DNA of 64,000 bases from positions 62,001 to 126,000 of IMG/VR virus record IMGVR_UViG_3300032294_002797; one strand, given 5' to 3'. The number at the start of each line of letters is the position of its first letter. The stretch's first letter is position 1. Position numbers and translations under genes: made by a program. The DNA is from a virus. The notes beneath the pieces are model-generated. The model was not told the origin of the DNA and made no database searches. It saw only the letters and a program-made list of their open reading frames with translations. Positions 45,601 to 54,623 of the stretch are shown in pieces.

Positions 45601-48600
45601 AAGCATTGATGACGACCAGGGGTGCAAAAAAAGACACCGTCTTATATCCACCATCTGGTAAGTTGTTACATGATTTTATTTTTAATCCTAATAGTCGCTG
45701 GAGTCCTCCTCTTAGGGGCAACGAAACTTCTATAGTTACATTGTCTATTAATCAAACTCCTAGAAAACAAATTTTAAATTTTGTAGTACCACCCGCTCAG
45801 TCTATGGGGATATTACAAAAGGGTTTTTTCCATCCTAATAGTGGCCTTACCAGTTCTATAACGGATAAAACACCGATCAAAAACAACAAGCTATTTTATG
45901 ATAAGCCCATATCTGATAATGTAGAGTACGATGAAGGTTTCTGTTTATATGGTTCTTTAACACAACAAGTTCTCAATGTAATACGAGACGTTAATAATTT
46001 TGATAAGCACAGAAAACTTAGACTATATTTATCAGTTAATGATCGCTGGTATGAGTTTCAGCATCCCAATAGAGGAGGATATTTATTAAATAATCAACAA
46101 TATATTGGAAGTCCTAATATTTTTGAGTATATTTCTAAGTTAGAATCAAGTAAAGGACTTCCTATTTTGTTACCGGCAGCTCCTAAAAAACATATAAAAT
46201 ATAATTACTTATATAATCACTATAAATATAGTAAACAAGCACTACCAGAATTTCCATTATTGTCTAATGCTTTTTCATATAATAATAGCACCAAAGAGAT
46301 TACCATACTGGGTACTCGTCATTATTTTATGGTTCCAGAAATAGATCCATCTATAGACACCGAATTAGGCTCTATGGATGACATAGCCAACTTTAACCCC
46401 AGTAGTCCCCTAGATTATGCTCAGATGATTAGATTTGCCGATGGTTCTCATTGGCTATGTCTTAAACCAGAAGCTCCATCAGTACGAACATCTTATATTT
46501 GGACAGATTATGATTATCTATATCATGTTTTTAGTGATATGCATATTGATTTTAATAAAATTTCTAAGCAAGGTTATGTATATAATACTAAAAAGCCATG
46601 CGACTTTTCTTTTTCTACATACAATCCATATGATAAAAAATGGGATACCGCTAATAAAATTATAAGTAAAAAAGTTTTGGTTAAATTCGTAAAGAAAGAT
46701 GGAAGCCCTATTAGAAATTTGAGAACAGAAGATGTCTATATGATACCATATACAGTTTTTACTATTACATTACCTATCAGAAATAGTAAATATACTTTTA
46801 TAGATTTATTAGGATCGGCTAATAATCCGGGAGATAATAAAAATTTTCATTCGTTCACCACCACGTCAATTACCGCTCCACTAGCCGAAAATGACTCTAA
46901 ATTATTAAATAAGTATATTCCTAGTAAGTGGGGAGATGTTATTAATTATGATGGCACTATTTTAGATCCTTATACAGACGCTTTTGTAAACCCTGAAGAC
47001 TTTTACCCATCTTCTACATACAATAATGATTTCTATAAAATAATTGTTAATAATCATGATAAATTAAAACATAATTATCAAATAGAAATTAATGGAGAAC
47101 TTATAAATATAAGCCATGAAGACTTAGTCTATTATAATATATTACAACCCTATAATATAGGAGACAATGGAGCATATTCGATACAAACACAAAAATATCA
47201 TAATTATTTACCATTTATAGATATTAATTTATTAAGCTCAGAAGAAGCCTCTAGTATAGATCAAAAGATAAAAGAAGCCGCCGCCGATAGCATAAAGAAT
47301 AACACAGCAATGACCGGAACGATTAGCATGAACGGTCTACTAAAAAACTTATCAAATTTTGATAATAGTTTTATCAATCCCGATACTGCTCCGGATCCAT
47401 ATTTCTGGATCAATTTCACACAAGGAGAGAATTTGGTGAAGTCAGCTTTTGTGCCGACACAAACTATTTATAGTCCTACTCTTAGGTTTGATGATCCACC
47501 ATACTGGTTATCAAGTACTACGGTAAAAAATCGAAATATATCTACTGATTCTAGATATACTTGTAGAGAGAGGTTTGAACCTCAAAGAATCAATTCTTAT
47601 ATAGCTACTACTACTAAATTTGATAATTCTTCATCTTTCAAAAGTACCACGCTAACTAGACAGACACCATATTTTAGATATCCGATACATTGCGATACAG
47701 ATGACGACACATGTGCTAATTCAGGATGTAATACAGATCTTAATGCTGGTATGATGCAGGTGGGCTGGAAAGAACTGATTTCTAATTATAGAGTAGGCGT
47801 TGAAGAAATCAAGAATATAACAACATCATCAATACCATTTATTTTAAGCTATGACGCAGGAATCTATAATACTGTTGGGAATACCAGTCCTATAACTATT
47901 AAAAGATTTGAGTTAGAACCAAATAATGAGATAGAATTTGATTCTTTTTCATGTGATAATGATAAAATTTTTCCTGCTAATTATAAATCTTCTGTTATTA
48001 ATCCTATTTATCAAAAAACTTTGGATAATACGCCCGATATTACACATGATCTTATAGTAACAAATACAGACTTGGTGGCCAACGAAATGCTATTCCGTAT
48101 ATTATATGGAGAAGCACAAATTATTAATAAAAAAATGTTAAGTATAAATAATAAGATACTTTCTAAATATGATTTAATACAATATTCAGACCCAAAAGTA
48201 GAAGCTAAAGATATTTATAACCAAATTTTATATAATTTTGATAAAAATGCTCCAATGGATAATCTTAATATTAATGGCAGCCTTATTGTTAATGGCGTAA
48301 TGAGTGTTAGATCAAATACAACTATAGTTATCAATGATATCACCGCTAACTTACAGATTGTTAAAGAAAATAATAAAATTTATATTAGAGGTACTATCGG
48401 GGACAAAAATATCGATATACTAATTTATGCAGAAGTATTAACGCGTAAAAGATATTTAATTCAGCAATATGGTCCTGGTTTATGGATTGATGGGACAAAT
48501 AGGGGGAATACATGGAGCAAACCAGCTCCGCCAACTTCAGCCGATGAAAATACAACGATTGTTTTCCAAGGACAATGTAATGTTCATGCTAGAAGAGTAT

Positions 48601-50927
48601 TTACGCTATTTACCGCTACAAACGCTTCTTTTTGTAGCGGCCAAGCTAGGTCAGGTGTTATATCTGATACCAGTAGCTATCCATGCAAACGAACACTAGA
48701 TACATCTAACCTTGCTAGTGGAGGAAGTGTGCAAGCAGGATTTACTAATGCGGAAGCTAGATGGAGCAGAGGTTTTCCTGGAGCAATATCCTGCTGGTCT
48801 AATATTACTAATATTCCTATGAATGGAGAATTCCTTCCGTTTAGACAGTGGGTTTGTGGAAAGCCTGTTTGGGGGCCAATAAGTTTTGGAACTATGAGAA
48901 AAGAGGCAATTCCCTATCGTTGTGCATATGGCTATAATACTACAGGAACAGATAATTGTGCTGATTTTGAAGTAGGATATTGTAGAAAGAAACAATGCGA
49001 TTTATGTGATGAGGTTGTTGAGAATGTAGATGAAATTAATGTTAAGTATGAATTTCAATTTTGTCGAACTCGATTTAATTTATATGGGCATGCCTATAGG
49101 GAAAACCTCAGGCCTCTACCTACTCTAAGAAGAGTACCAGAGACATATCCAACATATTCTGTACAAGAATATCAAGACTGGGTTGTTGGGAGCATATGCA
49201 ATTCCTTCTTTAGTCCGGGTCCTGATGCACAGTATTGTAGTTGCGCAAGTTACGGAGTGAGCAGATGCTCAGAACCACCTGAAATGTGTGGCAGGTGTTG
49301 TGCTCCTACTACCTGTTGTATTTGTCCGCCGGACTGCGATCCTGGCTGTGCTTCATGTTTCAGAGGAGATTATATTCAAGCTAGTCCGGAAGATGATGGT
49401 ATAAGTATAGGAGGAGGATATTGGCCACAGCAACCCGGAGAACAATATGATCCTTGTGCAGATAGAGAGGATGTATGCGGAGTGAACTCATACGGGGATA
49501 GAAGTGTTGCATATTATAGAGATATTTATCTCATGACCGAAAAAAAGATAGAGGATCAATATAATCCGTTGTGCGCCACGCCATTAGTTCAAATCAATTA
49601 TACTAGCAAATCTTTAACATTTCGTATTAGAGAAAAAGAATACTGTTTTCCAGTATCTTTGAGTACGTGTCCAACTATTAATATCTCATCATCTATGGAT
49701 CAATTGTATGTAGATGATACTGTAGACAGCAGATGCGAAAACTGTACTCAAGAAATAGGTCAGTTGTCCGTATCTGATCAAAAACAAAATTTTCTTGTCA
49801 GAAAAGAAAAAAGAAAGTGTGTGTTAGGAGTTAAATACTTTGCTAATGTTAATAGTAGAGGCATTGTTGGTGGAGGTCAGATATATTACGAATATAGAGG
49901 AGACTATCCATTGGGTAGTAATAGTTGGAGAACTCAATGTGGCGGTGGTCCTATAGAATATGGTTGTTGGGAATTTGGAAGTACTATGGGAGGGTGGTCG
50001 GATCTATTTATGCCTATGGGAATAGAATGCGATAGGCCAATTACTACGGATTACTGGGGTTCGGGTTCGGCATCCTTGGCTAGTTTAGAAGTAGATGAGT
50101 GGAAATGGGAATTATCTCAATTTTTAAGAAAAAGATACCAATACTTATCCCAAGGAGCAAACCATATTCCTGAAGAGGATATTATTGACGGAATAGTGCC
50201 CGGTAGTGTTAGTGAATTACAGATAGAATCTTATAATGTGGGCGGACAAAAAATAACTCGTGGTGGCGGAATAGTGGATAATGTTGTGACAGCTTATATA
50301 GCATATTATGAATATGACTATATCAGACCGGCTACTCTACAAGATATTTTACGAGATGATAGCTCACTTATATGTGTGGCTGGTAGAGAATATAAAGAAA
50401 ATATTCAACGGTCTTTAGCTACTATAGGCAAAGGCGGGCAAGATGCTTCTATAGCAGCCCAACAATTATATGGTGGTTGTCCTTATGTGGGCTTCCCACC
50501 TAGTTATAGAGATAATCTAGGAGATGCCTCGGGCTTAGGCACAGCCCGTAGATATTTTTACTACAGTGGAGATTCATCTACACCAGGAGCCATAGAAGGA
50601 TCAACTTATACGGTCACATCTCCGTTATATAATCAAAATACTAATTGTAATAATAGTTTATATTGTTCTCATAAATATAATGTTTATATCTGTCCGCAAG
50701 CACAAAACATTTGTTGTCTTGCTGATTTAGAAGTTATAGATAATACTGGAGATCCAAATTGCAGTAGTACTGGAGCACCTCTTTGTGATAAAGGCAGCTC
50801 TGCAACATGCTCTACCTTGAACATATATCCACCATGGATACAATATATAGACGACTGGTATAAAGCACTTGGCTGGGATGGTGCCCCCGTTAGAGGCCCA
50901 CAATTTTGGACGAGTCCTCGATTTTAA
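42609..50927 (+). CDS. Giant cysteine-rich tail-tip protein (2772 aa)
   Basis: The second largest protein in the window. Cysteines cluster near the N-terminus (within about residues 75-140, including CNYC, CC and CNGAC patterns) and strongly at about 2195-2260, where 'CGRCCAPTTCCICPPDC' lies among many further cysteines. Such clusters suggest structural metal sites or disulfide-stabilised knots in an exposed domain. A 'NLNINGSLIVNGVMSV' stretch near residue 1885 is typical of fibre or spike beta-helix entry. No catalytic motif was recognised. The gene starts ATG after AGGAAA and follows the hub gene by 14 bases. Size and position suggest the central tip or baseplate spike that first meets the cell. 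Not assignable to a named family by eye. Confidence 0.5.
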   Translation: MSCSIFRKSLIADIKDINIKDFDISWLSSMIPGYKPGLSGVWQPIWVAGTNSSIEYVEPLIKPRTGPSPTFNPCNCTDGSINPQDIEDQVTDYNRCNYCGTYSTSSSLIDNRKQRSPRSYTFDCCNGACDTRFKNDDFIQKIPVLNQSYITGLLDSKYHGQFPACNNQGLGKERFIKIPASRRNKILGPDLCIDWRLKETISEIPYDSLYSQHDSEYLHNKSYKKSQMLSDTCGNFIMLSLPETEEPSKNWYQEQYPILRGLIGTKVLNDTPINILPNPDQFKNIPYGIDQESYKNIFIKNQKIGSYWKWNYSSGILCWYRYYNIGVSPSDDPRPVPGVDLYIPPGDVFFATNDGPEPATDPVNPLSVNPRSQIQSCPSGLKLINNGEVTGIVPSGSQFCYISNNLYEKFYTAYNVINQTQDVTYIDAFKVAAVLATSPQYDKITVDLLKTNIIFDYPRNIYKQIDILNRDMQSGTSYDSVSHLNYISDKKELLTTLSQKYGAYLWVPPNTESTITFDKSISSSFALDIDFDMVIKRTDSLWRSSTCNPMKSCAERSVTKNFSYSQEIGFSDAMLKTETRDDVRYAPTCNTGDGSVIGKNFSLFSSVYINSSKIKSVFTSSGCIFFEDIYPRIAGTDTSIFCDNCDKNSSYYLIENVESAECGSKAGNDSFCYKTLARRFNNSPPQFPGDPSPSGTRTERTVADGTIRWKRGYKSLFFNPHIDLVAFHQEGGIFFNSVPLGIDNQTFFEKTSSLSEINIDQIQIKFATKDVGIKLYKLEAEYLQTSSDSSAKCKRFPVKTTCKCMPVSVSPTHPISCDDPNPSTFSSSNLYTPNVSTKYAPKLKKYGGYNQIYLDKIFNAGTLIAENTTLPTLSKKIDPLNPYGCGSNASITLRNYTNTFWNIDLNNFSTNHADIRARVTENVDLFAPQWSILIRFGGREEGLEYIPNKNYRRFTTKVSLEYGGGSTDLYANQSSVILNKDDSVPKTITAHLQNPFLEALMTTRGAKKDTVLYPPSGKLLHDFIFNPNSRWSPPLRGNETSIVTLSINQTPRKQILNFVVPPAQSMGILQKGFFHPNSGLTSSITDKTPIKNNKLFYDKPISDNVEYDEGFCLYGSLTQQVLNVIRDVNNFDKHRKLRLYLSVNDRWYEFQHPNRGGYLLNNQQYIGSPNIFEYISKLESSKGLPILLPAAPKKHIKYNYLYNHYKYSKQALPEFPLLSNAFSYNNSTKEITILGTRHYFMVPEIDPSIDTELGSMDDIANFNPSSPLDYAQMIRFADGSHWLCLKPEAPSVRTSYIWTDYDYLYHVFSDMHIDFNKISKQGYVYNTKKPCDFSFSTYNPYDKKWDTANKIISKKVLVKFVKKDGSPIRNLRTEDVYMIPYTVFTITLPIRNSKYTFIDLLGSANNPGDNKNFHSFTTTSITAPLAENDSKLLNKYIPSKWGDVINYDGTILDPYTDAFVNPEDFYPSSTYNNDFYKIIVNNHDKLKHNYQIEINGELINISHEDLVYYNILQPYNIGDNGAYSIQTQKYHNYLPFIDINLLSSEEASSIDQKIKEAAADSIKNNTAMTGTISMNGLLKNLSNFDNSFINPDTAPDPYFWINFTQGENLVKSAFVPTQTIYSPTLRFDDPPYWLSSTTVKNRNISTDSRYTCRERFEPQRINSYIATTTKFDNSSSFKSTTLTRQTPYFRYPIHCDTDDDTCANSGCNTDLNAGMMQVGWKELISNYRVGVEEIKNITTSSIPFILSYDAGIYNTVGNTSPITIKRFELEPNNEIEFDSFSCDNDKIFPANYKSSVINPIYQKTLDNTPDITHDLIVTNTDLVANEMLFRILYGEAQIINKKMLSINNKILSKYDLIQYSDPKVEAKDIYNQILYNFDKNAPMDNLNINGSLIVNGVMSVRSNTTIVINDITANLQIVKENNKIYIRGTIGDKNIDILIYAEVLTRKRYLIQQYGPGLWIDGTNRGNTWSKPAPPTSADENTTIVFQGQCNVHARRVFTLFTATNASFCSGQARSGVISDTSSYPCKRTLDTSNLASGGSVQAGFTNAEARWSRGFPGAISCWSNITNIPMNGEFLPFRQWVCGKPVWGPISFGTMRKEAIPYRCAYGYNTTGTDNCADFEVGYCRKKQCDLCDEVVENVDEINVKYEFQFCRTRFNLYGHAYRENLRPLPTLRRVPETYPTYSVQEYQDWVVGSICNSFFSPGPDAQYCSCASYGVSRCSEPPEMCGRCCAPTTCCICPPDCDPGCASCFRGDYIQASPEDDGISIGGGYWPQQPGEQYDPCADREDVCGVNSYGDRSVAYYRDIYLMTEKKIEDQYNPLCATPLVQINYTSKSLTFRIREKEYCFPVSLSTCPTINISSSMDQLYVDDTVDSRCENCTQEIGQLSVSDQKQNFLVRKEKRKCVLGVKYFANVNSRGIVGGGQIYYEYRGDYPLGSNSWRTQCGGGPIEYGCWEFGSTMGGWSDLFMPMGIECDRPITTDYWGSGSASLASLEVDEWKWELSQFLRKRYQYLSQGANHIPEEDIIDGIVPGSVSELQIESYNVGGQKITRGGGIVDNVVTAYIAYYEYDYIRPATLQDILRDDSSLICVAGREYKENIQRSLATIGKGGQDASIAAQQLYGGCPYVGFPPSYRDNLGDASGLGTARRYFYYSGDSSTPGAIEGSTYTVTSPLYNQNTNCNNSLYCSHKYNVYICPQAQNICCLADLEVIDNTGDPNCSSTGAPLCDKGSSATCSTLNIYPPWIQYIDDWYKALGWDGAPVRGPQFWTSPRF

Positions 50928-50944
50928 AGAAAGGATGATTAGTT

Positions 50945-51439
50945 ATGTTTTTTTGTGAGTTCGAATATATAGATCAGGTATTTAATAATAAAAAAGTATA
51001 TAAGTGTAAATATTGTGGTATGACTTTAGCCTTAGAAGATCCAGAGGCTAATATCATATGTTTTAAACGACATAATGAAATCTTCGATAAAATAGATAAT
51101 CAAAATAGACCAGCAGACCAACAAATTAATAGTCAATTTTTGGATAGCGGAGATGAATTAGCATTACAAGAATTTTTAGCCAAGGATATAAATAAAAAAA
51201 TATCTGAGACCACATCCGAGGATCCTGTTCTAATGCCAGTTGAAGATCATCCTAGTAATTTATGTTCTAAGGAAGATATAGATCAAAGACTAGCTATCTG
51301 TCAAGCTTGCGAGCATTATCAAAATGACGCTTGTATGCTATGCGGCTGTACTATTGTGAGAGAAATGAATTTCAATAATAAATTAGCGCATAAAAATGGC
51401 AGTTGCCCTGTTGGCAAGTGGGGTCCTATTCAGAATTAA
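50945..51439 (+). CDS. Zinc-binding protein, DUF6171-like C-terminal domain
   Basis: A 164-residue protein with two cysteine sets. Near the N-terminus 'CKYCGM' sits at about residues 20-25. The C-terminal 50 residues have R-x-x-x-C-x-x-C near 'RLAICQACEHYQ', then 'CMLCGCTI' and 'CPVGKW', the pattern of the small treble-clef-like zinc domain common in phage genes (DUF6171-like). The middle is acidic and likely disordered. It is the last gene of the + strand block; a ribosome site AAAGGATGA precedes the ATG. Its 3' end overlaps the end of the opposing gene by 14 bases. Role unknown; the zinc site is the supportable part. Confidence 0.6.
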   Translation: MFFCEFEYIDQVFNNKKVYKCKYCGMTLALEDPEANIICFKRHNEIFDKIDNQNRPADQQINSQFLDSGDELALQEFLAKDINKKISETTSEDPVLMPVEDHPSNLCSKEDIDQRLAICQACEHYQNDACMLCGCTIVREMNFNNKLAHKNGSCPVGKWGPIQN

Positions 51440-52370
51440 AGCGATGTACCAGTTGAGGAGAACTGTATAACACAGCTACTATGTTATATGTCATTGTTTG
51501 ATCTCTATTTTTTATACGCACAATAACGGGCACTTTATTATTGCCTGTCCATGTTCTATAGAAGTGAACATAAACTGAAAATGATCCTCTGGGAGATGAT
51601 CCATGTGGCCAGAAAATATTCTCAACAGGATGAGGTTGTAGGAATCCCGAATTGGCGTTCATGTCTATATCTAGCATACCAGTAGATATCTGTCCTATTC
51701 TATTCATCCAATTTATAGTATCGACAAGACCATTACCCGCAGTAAAGCATACATGTAGATCTATATCGTCTGCGGTATTCCATGCCATAGATATTTGAAC
51801 ATCTCCTTCTTTTGCCCCAGCAGCTTTAAGTCTACCAGATATTCCTAGATTTTCACCTAATGCCTGGGACGAGGTCTGGTTAGCAACAATTCCTCCGGAT
51901 ATAGATGATATGATTTCGTTGATGGTATTATCAGTACTATGATTATTTACTATGTCTATATTATTAGGCGCAATTATCTGTGACACATCTTCTATATCAA
52001 TTTCTTGTAACAGAGTAGCCTGTTTGGATAGTTCTGATGTTTCTTCCAAAGAAACTTCTAACGAAACGTCTGTCTCGTCTAAATCAGGAATAGTCTCTGA
52101 CTGTTGCTGCCTATCAGAGACAACTTCTGCAGAACTAATCTCTAGTGCTTCTAGGCCCTGAGATTCATCTTCGTTGATTTCGACCGTAGAAATCTCGTCA
52201 AAACGAAGAGTTAAAGTTATATGCTTAGATGGAGCAGGAATAGAAAATGAGGCGATACATAAAAGTACAATAATATGTATGACCAAACTTACTAAAAAAG
52301 ATTTACAGTCGTTATCGAACTCTAAATCTATGATTGCTTCTTTTTGTCTGTTGCGTCGGAAGGATTCCAT
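51426..52370 (-). CDS. Membrane-anchored protein with DUF2135-like domain
   Basis: Begun at ATG 52370, a 314-residue protein with a short basic N-terminus, one transmembrane segment at about residues 25-46 ('FLVSLVIHIIVLLCIASFSI'), an acidic low-complexity region to about 150, and a C-terminal beta domain from about 190. The latter contains 'WNTADDIDLHV', 'GMLDIDMNANSG', 'VENIFWPHGSSPRGSFSVY' and 'PVIVRIKNRDQ', in the order of DUF2135/YfaP-like domains, with conserved Asp residues. The topology (inside anchor, long linker, outside domain) resembles TonB-type proteins. Similar proteins are, to my recollection, frequent in Planctomycetota. A TTG at 52379 is an alternative start. Its start overlaps the upstream gene by about 43 bases and its end overlaps the convergent gene. 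Role in infection unknown. Confidence 0.55.
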   Translation of the reverse strand: MESFRRNRQKEAIIDLEFDNDCKSFLVSLVIHIIVLLCIASFSIPAPSKHITLTLRFDEISTVEINEDESQGLEALEISSAEVVSDRQQQSETIPDLDETDVSLEVSLEETSELSKQATLLQEIDIEDVSQIIAPNNIDIVNNHSTDNTINEIISSISGGIVANQTSSQALGENLGISGRLKAAGAKEGDVQISMAWNTADDIDLHVCFTAGNGLVDTINWMNRIGQISTGMLDIDMNANSGFLQPHPVENIFWPHGSSPRGSFSVYVHFYRTWTGNNKVPVIVRIKNRDQTMTYNIVAVLYSSPQLVHRFNSE

Positions 52371-52672
52371 TTGTGCCAACCCCCATTAGGTAACCAATTA
52401 TTATTATCATCTTTCCTTTTTGGAAACAAAGTACCACCTTTTTTGTGTTGACCAAATGCTAAAATAGCTCCACAATCAGAGCATCGTAATTCGTAGTAGT
52501 CATTACCATCTACATTACGTACCACAAATCGTAGATTAGCACTACCACATAGGCCACATTTTTCTTCGGCAAAAATTTCTTGAATTGTGGCTAATTCTTT
52601 AAATATCTCTTTTTGACCAGCTCCTTCTAGCTCAAATTCTAACTTATCCCCCACTTTGTATTTTACTTTCAT
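52328..52672 (-). CDS. Zinc ribbon protein next to the annealing protein
   Basis: A 114-residue protein starting at ATG 52672, one base after the stop of the preceding gene; a longer frame from 52702 overlaps that gene and is less likely. It has two CxxC pairs, 'CGLCGS' and 'CSDCGA', separated by about 21 residues, the form of a zinc ribbon, after a charged N-terminal segment 'KYKVGDKLEFELEGAGQ'. The C-terminal end is basic with 'GGWHKW'. Such small zinc ribbons often accompany phage single-strand annealing proteins, so a DNA-binding helper role is plausible. The function is inferred from the neighbour; the zinc motif is seen directly. Confidence 0.55.
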   Translation of the reverse strand: MKVKYKVGDKLEFELEGAGQKEIFKELATIQEIFAEEKCGLCGSANLRFVVRNVDGNDYYELRCSDCGAILAFGQHKKGGTLFPKRKDDNNNWLPNGGWHKWNPSDATDKKKQS

Positions 52673-52673
52673 A

Positions 52674-53387
52674 TTATTTCCAGTTACTGTTATAACCAGC
52701 AATCTTACTCGGTATAGAAGCTAAATTTTGTTGATACTGGTTTAAAGCTCTAATAGATGATACGGCATCATCATGACTCATATTATATATTGTGTCATAC
52801 GATATGTCAAGAGAAGAAAATAAGCCTACTACATCAATATTGAGCCTCTTAGCTAATACATCAATAAAATTGATTTGATTGATACTAATCTTTGAAGCGG
52901 TTAATCCATCTACATTATCTTCTATATTCTCGGCTATTTCTTCTGCCGCAACCACTTTTCGTAGCTTTAAGGCCCTTCTTAGGGCTCGTCCCTCTGCTCT
53001 GGTTTCGGCTACGGCCACCGGATGATTTCTAAAGATCTTGTCACAATTACCCCAGTAAACGTCCGCAGAGCCGCTGACAGACCTGTATTTAAAGTCTTCC
53101 TGTGTCTTTGGAAGATTTTTTATAACGTACGCTATGGTGTGTACGACAGTGGCTCTTTTTTCATTAGATGGGTCAGGAGTTTGAACCACATCACTTTCAG
53201 CACTAATTACCACACAATCCAAAGCTATTTCAAAAATTCGACGCAAACCATCTGTTGTCGGATTACCGTTAATTTTTTCATCATCGGACAATAATCCGAG
53301 AACATAGTCTGTCCATCCGGGATCATTGGATGATACAGTTGTCTGCTTTTCTGTTTCGGTGTCCTGAGAGCTGGTAACTTTGGCCAT
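52674..53387 (-). CDS. Putative single-strand DNA annealing protein
   Basis: A 237-residue protein with the phrase 'AVAETRAEGRALRRALKLRK' at about residues 124-142, a motif characteristic of Rad52/Erf-like phage annealing proteins. The preceding 'YRSVSGSADVYW' and a helical C-terminus fit such a protein. These proteins bind single-stranded DNA and pair homologous strands during phage recombination or replication. It lies between a PD-(D/E)XK nuclease and a zinc ribbon protein, and in the same operon as ssb and DNA polymerase, which supports a role in DNA recombination. The start at 53387 follows the upstream stop by two bases. The specific family (Rad52-, Erf- or Sak-like) cannot be fixed by eye. 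Confidence 0.62.
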   Translation of the reverse strand: MAKVTSSQDTETEKQTTVSSNDPGWTDYVLGLLSDDEKINGNPTTDGLRRIFEIALDCVVISAESDVVQTPDPSNEKRATVVHTIAYVIKNLPKTQEDFKYRSVSGSADVYWGNCDKIFRNHPVAVAETRAEGRALRRALKLRKVVAAEEIAENIEDNVDGLTASKISINQINFIDVLAKRLNIDVVGLFSSLDISYDTIYNMSHDDAVSSIRALNQYQQNLASIPSKIAGYNSNWK

Positions 53388-53389
53388 AT

Positions 53390-54175
53390 TTAATCCTCTA
53401 TAGTTATAATTTTTGTATTATCAAAACTAGTTTTATCTTTAATAATTTGTTGTAGCTTTTCGTATAATAGATTTGCTCTGGTTTTTGAGAAATCATGGGT
53501 TTGTCTGAGCCTGATCAACTTCAGCCCTTTTCCTATAATAAGGCCCGATTTTTTCTTATCAGATTTTTTATTTTTTTGCAAAGAATCATCGCCCCAAACT
53601 GGCTCAAAATGAGAAGGACCATCAACCTCGATTGCTATACTCATAGTAGGTAGATACAGGTCAATCTGCAACTTTGTATTTGATAAGTTTTGTTCTTTAT
53701 GAAATTCTACTTTGTATCCGTCTTGAGTAAGATTTTCTAATAGGAAGTGTTCTAATTTTGATCCTACTTTGCTTGTTTTTCGAACTGCTATATTTGCAGC
53801 TTTGAGCCTGGCTTCTTTTTCATCATCGCTTAGATTTTCCCATAATTGCTTAGATACAATTTTTCTTTTTTGTTTTTCTTTTTCCGATAGATTCTCCCAA
53901 TTTTCCATTACTCCTTTGCCGATTTTTGTTTTTGTGTCATTTGGTCTTTGTTTACCTTTTGTAGGATGACTATGCTTGCCTGTTGTCAAAGCATTTTTTT
54001 GGGCTGAACTCTTATCTCTAATAGGTATATTAAATTTTTTAGCATCTCTTCTTATTCTATTGGCATATGTGCCTAATTCATTGGCTATATCATAAAAGCT
54101 CATACGCTTAACAACATACATCTCGTGTATAATACTTGCCTTCTCTTTGTCGTTATTATAGTTGTCGTATAACAT
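53390..54175 (-). CDS. PD-(D/E)XK endonuclease with NUMOD-like repeats (homing-type)
   Basis: A 261-residue protein with three parts. Residues about 15-50 form a helix-turn-helix-like start ('MSFYDIANELGTYANRIRRD'). Residues about 85-130 contain repeated helical units resembling NUMOD3 ('GVMENWENLSEKEKQKR', then 'QLWENLSDDEKEAR'). Residues about 140-235 form a restriction-type nuclease: 'LQIDLYL' with Asp, 'IAIEVDGPSHF' with the E-x-D site, and 'GLKLIRLR'. This combination is typical of Vsr/DUF559-like free-standing homing endonucleases of phages. It could instead act in phage recombination, since it lies next to the annealing protein. Overlaps of 20 bases with the preceding gene suggest operon integration. 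Confidence 0.66.
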   Translation of the reverse strand: MLYDNYNNDKEKASIIHEMYVVKRMSFYDIANELGTYANRIRRDAKKFNIPIRDKSSAQKNALTTGKHSHPTKGKQRPNDTKTKIGKGVMENWENLSEKEKQKRKIVSKQLWENLSDDEKEARLKAANIAVRKTSKVGSKLEHFLLENLTQDGYKVEFHKEQNLSNTKLQIDLYLPTMSIAIEVDGPSHFEPVWGDDSLQKNKKSDKKKSGLIIGKGLKLIRLRQTHDFSKTRANLLYEKLQQIIKDKTSFDNTKIITIED

Positions 54176-54623
54176 TGTCTATATTTTCTGCAGTAAGGTT
54201 AAATGATTTATTAAATGGTTTTTTCCAGCATGTATCAACCAAGTCATATAAATATTCAGAATCAACCAGTAATTCGAATTTGTGATCCATATACACAGAA
54301 TACCATACGCTAAACGGAATATTAGTATTCTCTGCCCATGTTGGTTTGTCCATGCAAATAAACTGTTTATCCGGCCCTGGAAAAGTTTTGGTTAACAACG
54401 CATGTTCTGTATCAAATAAAAATAAAAGTCCTCTAAAATATTTTGCATGATTAATTGGTAATAGGTAATATTTTTGATTACTATCTATAGTATTAAAATT
54501 GTTATTAAATAACACGATATTATCATATGGTCTTAGTGAGCACAAATTATTGATAGTTTTTAATATTTCTTGATGCCGAATATTATTTTGCTCAATATCG
54601 AGTAAATAAAATGCAATATTCAT
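54156..54623 (-). CDS. Hypothetical protein of glycosyltransferase cassette
   Basis: A 155-residue protein beginning 'MNIAFYLLDIEQNN', a beta-strand-like start typical of nucleotide-sugar enzymes but without a recognised motif. The central part is Phe/Leu-rich ('FRGLLFLFDTEHALL') and soluble-looking. It is coupled by a four-base overlap with the gene before it and overlaps the nuclease gene by 20 bases. It may be a partial glycosyltransferase or an accessory subunit; no firm assignment is possible. Confidence 0.5.
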   Translation of the reverse strand: MNIAFYLLDIEQNNIRHQEILKTINNLCSLRPYDNIVLFNNNFNTIDSNQKYYLLPINHAKYFRGLLFLFDTEHALLTKTFPGPDKQFICMDKPTWAENTNIPFSVWYSVYMDHKFELLVDSEYLYDLVDTCWKKPFNKSFNLTAENIDNVIRQL

